Origin: Luteithermobacter gelatinilyticus
Lineage (GTDB): Bacteria > Pseudomonadota > Alphaproteobacteria > Sphingomonadales > Emcibacteraceae
Length of the DNA: 64,000 nucleotides
Assembly (NCBI RefSeq): GCF_005849285.1
Contig: NZ_CP040517.1
Coordinates: forward strand, 1,556,501-1,620,500
Direction of reading: 5' to 3'
Shown here: positions 7,948-16,252 of the stretch, in pieces
Layout: every line of letters starts with the position of its first letter
Position numbering within the stretch: the first letter of the stretch is position 1
Notes under the pieces: generated by a model
What the model was told of the DNA's origin: nothing
What the model saw: only the letters and a program-made list of their open reading frames with translations
Database searches by the model: none
Program-made: the position numbers and the translations under genes

Positions 7948-9167
7948 ATGCGTTTTTACAGAATGAAGATTCTGGTTTTGCTAATCCTGGCGCATCTGGG
8001 GGGGTGACAGGGTTTTCTGCACCGGCGCAGGCCGCCATTCCCGAAGTGACAGAAGCGCGGATCGGAAGCAACCAGACCCGCACCCGTTTTGTTCTCGAAC
8101 TGACTGGTAAAGTTGGATTTTCCATATTTACGCTGGCAGATCCCAACCGGGTGGTTGTTGATCTTGATGAGGTGGACTGGAAAATCGGCCCGGGGGGAAA
8201 CGAAGGGGAAGGGCTGATCGACCGGTATCGTTATGGCCTGTTCAAACCCGGCACCTCGCGTATTGTGCTTGACGTTACCGCCCCGGTTAAGGTGGACAAA
8301 GCCTTTATCCTGCCGCCCAAAGGTAAATATCCGCACCGCCTGGTCATTGATTTGAAAAAAACCAGTGTAAAAAATTTTGTTGCCGGAGTGAGGAAACCTA
8401 CGCCCATCAAAAAGACAGTGGCCACACGCCCACCCGAAGACATTGTGGATGATATCCGCGCCCAGCGCCAAAAAAAGCTGATTGTGATTGACCCCGGCCA
8501 TGGTGGACACGACCCCGGCAATTTGGGTATTCCCGGCAAAACCAAATACCCGGAAAAGACTGTAACTCTTTTTGCCGCCCAGGCCCTAAAAAGAGAATTG
8601 GAAAGAACCGGGCGCTATGAGGTGATCCTGACCCGGGATCGGGATATTTTCCTCAATCTGCGGGCCCGCCCCAGGATCGCCCATGTCCATCAGGCCGATC
8701 TGTTTATTTCCATCCATGCCGATGCCATTAAGGATAGGCGAGTGAGGGGGGCGACGGTTTATACGTTGTCGGAAAAAGCCTCAGACCGCGAGGCCGCTGC
8801 CCTAGCTCGACGGGAAAACAAATCGGATATTATCGCGGGCATCGACCTGGAGGCCGAAACCGATGAGGTGCAAACCATTCTGATTGATCTTCTGCAACGG
8901 GAAACCATGAATTTGTCAAGTCGTCTGGCCGCAGAAATCGTACCCCAGTTAAAACGCGTGGTCACCGTGCGCACCCGCCCGCACCGCACCGCCAATCTGG
9001 CAGTTCTCAAGGGGCTGGATGTGCCTTCCGTCTTGATCGAACTGGGCTATCTCACCAATGAAACGGACGCCCGTCTGCTGATGCAGAAGGAAACGCAACA
9101 AAATATCGCTCGGTCTTTGGTGCGGGCCATTGACCGTTATTTTCAGAAAAACTTTGTTGCTTATTAG
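7948..9167 (+). CDS. amiC: N-acetylmuramoyl-L-alanine amidase, AmiC type (one-base frameshift in signal peptide)
   Basis: Zn amidase that cleaves the peptide from MurNAc during cell separation. After a signal peptide come an AMIN domain (about residues 25-130) and an Amidase_3 domain with VIDPGHGGHDPGN, FISIHADA and the catalytic glutamate in VLIELGYLTN. From ATG 7948 (or 7963) the first frame gives MRFYRMKILVLLILAHLGG and then hits TGA at 8005. One extra G in the G7 run (7998-8004) restores continuity into VTGFSAPAQA, completing a normal signal peptide with a cleavage site. The corrected product is about 406 residues. The uninterrupted frame alone would begin at 7914 with a polar, non-secretable N-terminus, so it is not the true start. 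A sequencing error is the likeliest cause. Confidence 0.88.
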
Positions 9168-9239
9168 ACTGTGTCCTATACTTTGCCAGAGGCGAACAAT
9201 CTGGTAAGTTCCCGGCCAAAGGGGGAGTTAAAATCATAT

Positions 9240-9254
9240 TGGCCATAATGGCCA
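9240..9254. repeat. Short perfect palindrome upstream of mrcA
   Basis: TGGCCATAATGGCCA is a perfect 7-1-7 inverted repeat about 100 bp before mrcA and 73 bp after amiC. It could be a protein-binding site; the function is unknown. Confidence 0.35.
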
Positions 9255-9343
9255 TAGAGCTGACATATTCGCGAATTAGGGTCAACTCAGGATTTGAACC
9301 GGGTGATTTATTTAGAGCCTGGTGATGATGCATAGGATTATGC

Positions 9344-11808
9344 TTGACTAGTATGTTAAAAAGCAAAAAATTCTGGATCAACCTGCTTGGGGCTACGACG
9401 GCTTTGATTCTTCTGGGATCAATTCTGGCCGCGGGGATCGGGATATATATTCTGACGACCTATGGACGGGAATTGCCGGATTACCATCAGCTGGCCGATT
9501 ATGAGCCGCCGGTCGTGAGCCGCATTTATGCCGGCGATGGAAGTTTGCTTGCCGAATATGCCCGCCAGAAACGTCTGTTTGTGCCGATTTCTGCTATTCC
9601 CCCCAAACTGATCCAGGCTTATTTGTCTGCCGAGGATAAAAATTTCTATACCCATGGCGGTATAGATTATCTCGGGCTGATGCGGGCCGTTCTGGTTAAC
9701 ATCAAAAACAGCCTGTCTGATCGCCGACCTGTGGGCGCCTCTACCATCACCCAACAGGTGGCCAAAAACTTCCTGCTATCGGGAGTGATCAGTTATGAGC
9801 GCAAGATCAAGGAGGCCATCCTTGCCTATCGTATCGAGCGCGCTTTCAGCAAAGACAAAATTCTCGAACTTTATCTAAACGAAATTTACCTGGGTGCAGG
9901 ATCATATGGGGTGGCCGCCGCCAGTCTGTATTATTTCAACAAGGCGCTGGATGAATTGGCGCTTGAGGAAATGGCATATCTGGCGGCCTTGCCCAAAGCC
10001 CCCAACAATTACCACCCGGTACGCAATTATGAGGCGGCTGTGGGGCGGCGCAACTGGGTGCTAAACCGAATGGCCGAAGAGGGATACATCACAGAAGAGG
10101 AAGCCAGGGCGGCCAAAGCCAAGCCTCTGGTTATTCAAAAGCCGCAAAAAACTAACATTTTCAAGGCGGAATATTTTACTGAAGAAGTCAGGCGCGAACT
10201 GAAAAGTCTTTATGGGGACAAGGAACTGTATGGCGGCGGACTGTTTGTGCGCACCACGCTTTCCCCCCGTCTTCAGGCCATTGCCGAACGTGAACTGAAA
10301 AAGGGCCTCATCGCTTATGATCGTCGTCACGGGTATAAAGGCCCCCTGCGGCGTCTTGGCGCCTCCGACGATTGGCTGGCGGAACTAAACAAAATGGAGG
10401 TGTCCCTGGGGATGGACAGCTGGCAGCTTGCGGTGGTCCGTGAGGTCACGAAGACCGAGGCGTCTATCCTGACCCGGGACGGCACTTTGGGCGTAATCCC
10501 CCTGGAAGAAGTCAAATGGGCTCGCCGGTGGCTGAAAGGCGAATATCTCGGCCCGAAAATCAAGGCCGTGACCGAAGTTTTGACGCCCGGTGATGTGATT
10601 ATTGTGGAACCGGTCCGTTCCGATGCCGGGAGAGATAAAAAAGACGAAAATGCGCCCTTCGGGACTTATGGTTTGCGGCAGATTCCCGAAATCAACGGCG
10701 CCATTGTAGCCATGGACCCCCACACCGGACGAGTGCTCGCCATGTCAGGCGGTTTTGATTATCGCCTGAGTGAATATAACCGCGCCACACAGGCCATGCG
10801 CCAGCCGGGTAGTGCCTTCAAACCGTTTGTTTATGCTGTTGCTCTGGACAAAGGGTTCACGCCCTCAAGCCTGATCCTGGATGCCCCCTTTGTGATGGAG
10901 CAGGGCCATGGGCTTGGCAAATGGAAACCCAAAAATTCCAGCGATAAATTTTATGGCCCGAGCACCCTGCGGCTGGGGCTTGAAAAATCCCGCAACCTGA
11001 TGACCGTGCGCCTGGCCCAATACATCAAAATGGACGGCATCGTGGACATTGCCAGCCGCATGGGCATTAATCCGCGCTTAAAACCCATGCTGTCCATGGC
11101 ACTGGGCGCAGGGGAGACAACATTGATGCGTCTTACCGCGGCCTACGGCATGATTGTCAATGGTGGCAAGAAAATCACCCCGACCCTGATTGACAAAATT
11201 CAGGATCGTTGGGGAGAAACCATTTTCCGGCATGATCAGCGCCCGTGTCCCAACTGCCTCGCCCAGGAATGGCGCTGGCAGGAAGAACCCAAGCTGCCGG
11301 ACCAGCGCAAACGTGTTCTGGATGAAGTGACCGCTTATCAACTTGTTTCCATGCTGGAAGGAGTGGTACAGCGGGGCACCGGGATACGGATCCGGGCCCT
11401 GGGCCGTCCGCTGGCGGGAAAAACCGGCACATCGAATGACAGTTTCGATGCCTGGTTTATCGGATTTTCCCCGGACCTGGTCGTGGGGGTCTTTGCCGGT
11501 TTTGATACACCACGCTCCCTGGGGCGGGGTGAAGAAGGGTCCAGCATTGCCGTACCTATTTTCCGGGATTTCATGAAAGCCGCGCTTCAGGACGCTCCCC
11601 CCATTCCGTTCCGCGTCCCCCCGGGGTACGGCTGGTCCGCGTCAACCCCAAAACCGGACTTTTGGCTCAGGCCGGGGAAAAGAATACAATCCTCGAAGCT
11701 TTCCGACAGGGGACTTTTCCCACAAAAAATGCAGAAGTTCTTGACGGATTAAATTCTCTGGTGCAAACAAAGACAAAAATCACCACCGGGACCGGTGGGA
11801 TTTACTAA
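9344..11808 (+). CDS. mrcA: Penicillin-binding protein 1A (one-base frameshift near the C-terminus)
   Basis: Bifunctional peptidoglycan glycosyltransferase/transpeptidase. An N-terminal membrane anchor (NLLGATTALILLGSILAAG) is followed by the GT51 domain, with catalytic Glu in AEDKNFYTHGG and the STITQQVAKN motif. The transpeptidase has SAFK, a KSRN box and GKTGTSND. The first frame ends at 11752 with an unrelated tail after RVPPG. With one more G in the run at 11623-11626, the protein continues as VRLVRVNPKTGLLAQAG... to TAA at 11806-11808, matching family C-termini. The corrected product is about 818 residues from ATG 9353. The TTG at 9344 has the better-placed AGGA; ATG 9353 is the alternative. 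It follows amiC on the same strand. Confidence 0.92.
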
Positions 11809-11861
11809 CTCTTTGAAATATAAGACCTATAGACGTAGTAGTTAAAAAAGAGTCGAAAAAA

Positions 11862-12990
11862 ATGAAAGCCGAAACCCAACATCATGTTGACAAAATCAAG
11901 CAGTCTCTCGCACTGCTGAGGAGGCATCTTTGACTGGGATGTCGCCCTTGACAGACTGGAAGAGTTAAACGCGCTCGCCGAAGACCCCAATCTCTGGGAC
12001 AATCCTGACAATGCCCAGAAACTGATGCAGGAACGCACAAAACTGGATCAGGCCATATCCCTATGCCGTGAGGTGGAACAGGAGCTCAATGATAATATTG
12101 AGCTTATTGAACTGGGCGAAATGGAAGGCGACGAAGAGGTGGTTGCCGAAGCCGAAAAAGCCATCGAAAAGCTGACGGAAAGGGCTGGGGAACTGGAATT
12201 CCAAACCCTGCTCAGCGGTGAGGCCGACAGCAATGATACCTATCTGGAAATCCATTCCGGCGCCGGCGGTACGGAAAGCCAGGACTGGGCCAGCATGTTG
12301 TTGCGCATGTATACCCGTTGGGCCGAACAGCATGGCTTCAAGGTGGAGGTGATCGAATATCACGCCGGCGAAGAGGCTGGAATCAAGTCGGCCACCTTGC
12401 TGATCAAAGGCGAAAATGCCTATGGCTGGCTGAAAACCGAAAGCGGCGTGCATCGGCTGGTGCGTATTTCACCGTATGATTCCAATGCCCGCCGCCATAC
12501 CAGCTTTGCCAGCGTCTGGGTTTATCCCGTGGTGGATGATAATATTGACATTGAAATCAATGAAAGCGACCTGCGTATTGATACATACCGGGCTTCAGGC
12601 GCCGGCGGACAGCATGTGAACACCACAGACAGTGCGGTGCGTATCACCCATATCCCAACCAATATCGTGGTCCAGTGTCAAAACGATCGGTCCCAGCACA
12701 AAAACCGCGCTACGGCGATGGCTATGCTGAAAGCCCGTTTGTACGAAGCCGAGTTGCAACGGCGCGAAGAGGCCGCCAATGCGGAAAACGCCGCCAAAAC
12801 CGAAATCGGCTGGGGGCATCAGCTGCGGTCTTACGTGTTGCAGCCTTACCAGATGGTCAAGGACTTGCGCACTGGCGTCGAGAGCGGGCAGCCCGACAAG
12901 GTATTGGATGGAGATCTTGACCCGTTCCTTACGGCCGCTCTTGCCGCCCGTGTGCATGGCACCACCAAAGAGGTCGAAGACATTGATTGA
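11862..12990 (+). CDS. prfB: Peptide chain release factor 2 with programmed +1 frameshift
   Basis: RF2 terminates translation at UGA and UAA. ATG 11862 opens 23 codons ending in CTT at 11928-11930, followed by the in-frame stop TGA-C (11931-11934). An AGGAGG (11919-11924) sits just upstream as the internal Shine-Dalgarno element. This is the classic RF2 autoregulatory site: when RF2 is scarce the ribosome slips +1 and continues as [13 protein letters not shown]. The second part has the peptidyl-hydrolase motif GGQ ([11 protein letters not shown]). The codon-recognition tripeptide is SPY ([16 protein letters not shown]) rather than SPF. The product is 375 residues. It ends in a convergent junction with the bactofilin gene, with a shared terminator between them. 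Confidence 0.96.
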
Positions 12991-13051
12991 GGTGTGATTG
13001 CTGAGGCGCGAATTTCTGGTTACATATGGAAAAGTCAGAAATCAAAACAAC

Positions 13052-13085
13052 AAAAAGCCCTCTCCTGCATTGGGGAGGGCTTTTT
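13052..13085. terminator. Bidirectional rho-independent terminator between prfB and the bactofilin gene
   Basis: AAAAAGCCCTCTCC and GGGGAGGGCTTTTT form a 14 bp stem around TGCATT. A-run and T-run flank the stem, so it works on both strands for the two convergent genes. Confidence 0.93.
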
Positions 13086-13109
13086 AATATCTCACTTTAA
13101 GTAATACGT

Positions 13110-13589
13110 TTAAGCGCTTTTCTGCTCAGCCGGTTTGCCTTCCAGAGGCTTGACTTTGGGATCTGTTGTTTTGGGGCTAACATTCCCGGCCTGCACCGGG
13201 TTTTCCTTATGGCTCAAATTGCCTTCGATAAACGCGCCGGCTTCCACGCTCAGGGTCTCATGCATAATATCGCCTTTGACCTTGGCGGTTTTTTCAAGGC
13301 GGATATTACGCCCTTTGATCTGGCCGGAGACCGCCCCTTTGATAATCACATTATTGGCAATGACGGACCCGTTCACGGCGCCATGCTCCCCGATAGTCAG
13401 GGAATCGCTTCTCACATCTCCTTCGACGGTACCATCAAGCTGTATTTCACCATGTGTGGTAATGTCGCCGGAAATGGTTACATCTGAACCGATGATAGAG
13501 GGAGCGGAATTGGGGGCTGGTTTCATATTTCTCACTTCGTTAACTTGTGGAACGTCTGTCGTAGTCTTGTCGTTGGATCTTGAGAACAT
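13110..13589 (-). CDS. Bactofilin
   Basis: 159 residues. Bactofilins form nucleotide-independent beta-helical filaments that localise cell wall enzymes. The DUF583 core (about residues 30-130) shows repeated short beta turns (SIIGSDVTISGDITTHGEIQLDGT, a pattern spaced about every 17-18 residues). The flanking termini are polar, proline-rich and disordered, with no signal peptide. It overlaps the upstream M23 peptidase gene by 50 bp, so the two are translationally linked. Bactofilin and M23 peptidase pairs are known in other bacteria, where the bactofilin positions the peptidase. A joint role in cell shape or envelope growth here is inferred from that arrangement. Confidence 0.93.
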   Translation of the reverse strand: MFSRSNDKTTTDVPQVNEVRNMKPAPNSAPSIIGSDVTISGDITTHGEIQLDGTVEGDVRSDSLTIGEHGAVNGSVIANNVIIKGAVSGQIKGRNIRLEKTAKVKGDIMHETLSVEAGAFIEGNLSHKENPVQAGNVSPKTTDPKVKPLEGKPAEQKSA

Positions 13590-14751
13590 CTTCTGCTGCC
13601 TTGAATAGCTTCAAAGGGTTGATAGCCTTGCCGTTAAACCAGATTTCATAGTGGAGATGCGGACTGGTGCTGCGTCCGGTGCTGCCCATCAGTCCGATTT
13701 CCTGATCCATGGAAACCTGCTGGCCACGTTTCACCTTTATCTTCGAAAGATGGCCATATCGTGACTTAAATCCGTTTCCGTGATCAATTTCGATAAAATT
13801 GCCATAGGCGCCGTTGCGCCCGGCCTTGGTCACCACGCCGGCGGCTGTGGCATAGATGGGGGTTTTCCACCATCCTGCCATATCCACGCCGTAATGGCGC
13901 GCCCAGGTCTTCTTGAATGGGTCCTTGCGCACGCCGAAACCGCTGGAAATATAATATTTACGTACTGGCTTGGTGACCGGCATGTTTTGGATTGCAGCTT
14001 CCAGATCAATAAGACGGTTGTAATGCGCTTGCAACCGGGCAAAGGGCTCATCCGGCAACATTTCCGCATCAATATGATCCGAAAATACGATCAGCGGGCC
14101 GCCCTGACCGGACAGGACGGGCGCCTCCGCCAGGAGGGAAGGGCGGTCCTTGATGACTTCGATGAGCCTATCGCTGGGCACCCCCGACTTTTCCAGCGTT
14201 TTATCAATATAATCAAGCTTGGCGGCGATTTTTCGAATCATGACTTCCGCAAAATTACGCTGCTGTTGCTCCAGGCGTTTCAGGTTAAAGCTCAGGTCAC
14301 GCAGTTCTTCGTTGCGCGCGGCAAACTCAGCTTCCTGGTGCGGGGAGCCGAACTCAAAGGAAATTGTCTGTTCGGTATTTTCCTCGCCAGCAGGCAATTG
14401 GGGGTCATGCTCTTGCCCCTGTCCTTCCAATGTCTCCTGCATGGGCAGGATCCCCAGGGCTTTTTCCGTTTCCATCAGCTGCTGAAGATAAATTTGCCGT
14501 TGTTCAAGGTTGCGAGCCGTTTCCTCAATATCGGACTTGAGGGTATTAAACTGTTGTTCCATCAGTTCATACTGGCGCAGAGCTTCACGCACTTCTGCAT
14601 CCTTGGCGGCAAGGATTTTGGATTCCATTGTGACAAAAACAGAGGCGAAAACAAGCCAGCAGGCCAGACCGAAAAGGCCGGCTGCGATCAAAAGCTGTGT
14701 GCGTTCAGAGAGGGTGACAAAACGAACGACGCCATTGGTCCTGAAATACAT
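13540..14751 (-). CDS. Membrane-anchored M23 family metallopeptidase with coiled coil
   Basis: 403 residues. One transmembrane segment near the N-terminus (LLIAAGLFGLACWLVFASVF, about 20-39) is followed by a coiled coil (about 45-120, and again 150-190). The C-terminal M23/LytM domain (about 280-385) has H-x(n)-D in HYGVDMAGWW and HLHYEIWF, which carry the zinc ligands, so the enzyme is likely active. It probably cleaves peptidoglycan cross-bridges in the periplasm. It is the first gene of a two-gene unit with bactofilin. The 186 bp upstream (14752-14937) should contain the promoter. Confidence 0.92.
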   Translation of the reverse strand: MYFRTNGVVRFVTLSERTQLLIAAGLFGLACWLVFASVFVTMESKILAAKDAEVREALRQYELMEQQFNTLKSDIEETARNLEQRQIYLQQLMETEKALGILPMQETLEGQGQEHDPQLPAGEENTEQTISFEFGSPHQEAEFAARNEELRDLSFNLKRLEQQQRNFAEVMIRKIAAKLDYIDKTLEKSGVPSDRLIEVIKDRPSLLAEAPVLSGQGGPLIVFSDHIDAEMLPDEPFARLQAHYNRLIDLEAAIQNMPVTKPVRKYYISSGFGVRKDPFKKTWARHYGVDMAGWWKTPIYATAAGVVTKAGRNGAYGNFIEIDHGNGFKSRYGHLSKIKVKRGQQVSMDQEIGLMGSTGRSTSPHLHYEIWFNGKAINPLKLFKAAEDVLKIQRQDYDRRSTS

Positions 14752-14937
14752 CTGGCGTTCAGGAAAATATCTGGCGCTTAACTCTCTCAGCTTTTTGGCA
14801 AACTCTCGAATGGTTTCTTCCTCTGTTTGCTGGCCCTGTTCATTTGCCCCGTATTTTGAGCCTAATCTTGTTAGAGTCCTTATTTTATACGCCGCATTTC
14901 ATACCAAAAGGTAAAATAATGCAACGGTTTTTAAATA

Positions 14938-15741
14938 TCAATTCCGCGAAAGCGGCAGATAAAATTCTTCCTGCAAACCGGCCGCATCACGCGCCGCCGT
15001 GTTAAACGGCGGTTTCAGGGCGCCTTTGAAATGGGTTTTGACCAGATGATGGTATTGTTTTTTGGGGCAAACACCGTCCTGCTCACAAAGATAAGTGAAC
15101 CAGACCCATCCCGCCCTGACATGACTGACTTCTTCTTCATAAATGACTTTAAGGGCCGCTGCGCTCTTAGCATCGTTAAATCTCTCCAGACGTCGAATCA
15201 TGGCCGGCGTCACATCCAGCCCCCGGGCCTCCAGGACCAGGGGCACAATCGCCAACCGCGCCATCAGATCATGGCGGGTATCATAGGCAGCCTGCCACAG
15301 CCCGTCATGAGCGGGCAGGGCACCGTAAAAAGCGCCAAGAGCCCGCAACCGTTCCTCAATCATCATAAAATGGCGGGCTTCATCATCGCCGATGCGCACC
15401 CAGTCATCCGTGAAGGGGCGCGGCATAACATGGGAAAACCGTGCCACCAGATCCCAAGCCAGATCAATGGCGTTAAGTTCGATGTGAGCCACGGCATGGA
15501 GCAGGGCAATCCGGTTCTCCAGACTGCCGCCTTTGCCTCGTTTGGGCATTTCTCTGGGAAGTCTCAGCTCCGGTTTGGGCGGGCGGGCAGGACGATCATC
15601 GGGAAACGCCCGGGGCCCAAAATCAAGCTTTCCCGTCTGCCACAGATTGGCCATATGGCGACTGACTTGCGCTTTTTGTGTGGCATCCGTCGTACGCAAT
15701 ACCCGGCACGCGGCCGCCCCGATATTTTCTGGATCAGTCAT
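14938..15741 (-). CDS. DUF455 ferritin-like protein
   Basis: 267 residues, COG2833 family. The core (about 75-225) shows ferritin-like carboxylate and histidine ligands: AHIELNAIDLA, DDEARHFMMIEERL, LEARGLD and YEEEVSHVRAGW. These spaced ExxH pairs suggest a di-iron centre as in MiaE-type hydroxylases, but the substrate is unknown. No signal peptide. It is the last gene after glnE and bcp on the minus strand, 10 bp from bcp, so it is probably co-transcribed. Confidence 0.85.
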   Translation of the reverse strand: MTDPENIGAAACRVLRTTDATQKAQVSRHMANLWQTGKLDFGPRAFPDDRPARPPKPELRLPREMPKRGKGGSLENRIALLHAVAHIELNAIDLAWDLVARFSHVMPRPFTDDWVRIGDDEARHFMMIEERLRALGAFYGALPAHDGLWQAAYDTRHDLMARLAIVPLVLEARGLDVTPAMIRRLERFNDAKSAAALKVIYEEEVSHVRAGWVWFTYLCEQDGVCPKKQYHHLVKTHFKGALKPPFNTAARDAAGLQEEFYLPLSRN

Positions 15742-15751
15742 TGTTAAAAAT

Positions 15752-16213
15752 TCAGAGCGCCTTCAGCGTGTCCAGAACCTCCTGGGCATGACCTTTCACC
15801 TTGACCTTACGCCAGATATTGCGAATGATCCCGTCCGCATCAATCAGAAACGTCGTGCGCTCAATGCCCATATATTCCCGGCCATAGAGTTTTTTCAGGA
15901 CCCACACCCCGTAATCCTCACACAGGGTGCCCTGCTCATCAGACAGCAGTTTTACCTTCAGATCCTGTTTGGCGATAAAATTCTGATGACGTTTAATGCT
16001 GTCTTTGGAAACCCCAAGGATCACAGCATTTTGCGCCTCAAACTGATCTTTCAGGGCCGAAAAATCCTTGGCTTCGGTTGTACATCCCGGGGTGCTGTCT
16101 TTGGGGTAAAAATACAGCACCACATTCTTTCCGGCAAAATCCACCAAAGATACCGTTTGTCCCGTTTCGTCGGGGGCGGTGAAATCAGGGGCCTTCTGTC
16201 CAACTTCCAGCAT
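15752..16213 (-). CDS. bcp: Thioredoxin-dependent thiol peroxidase, Bcp/PrxQ family
   Basis: 153 residues. It reduces hydrogen peroxide and organic hydroperoxides in the cytoplasm. The peroxidatic cysteine is C44 in DSTPGCTTEAKDF. No cysteine is present five residues later, so the resolving cysteine of the E. coli-type enzyme is missing; another cysteine lies in GTLCEDYGVW. It therefore resembles the one-Cys or atypical subclass. It is 39 bp downstream of glnE and 10 bp upstream of the DUF455 gene, all on the minus strand. Confidence 0.94.
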   Translation of the reverse strand: MLEVGQKAPDFTAPDETGQTVSLVDFAGKNVVLYFYPKDSTPGCTTEAKDFSALKDQFEAQNAVILGVSKDSIKRHQNFIAKQDLKVKLLSDEQGTLCEDYGVWVLKKLYGREYMGIERTTFLIDADGIIRNIWRKVKVKGHAQEVLDTLKAL

Positions 16214-16252
16214 CGCAACAGGTCCTCATCATTTAACTGTTTTTCATTACAT

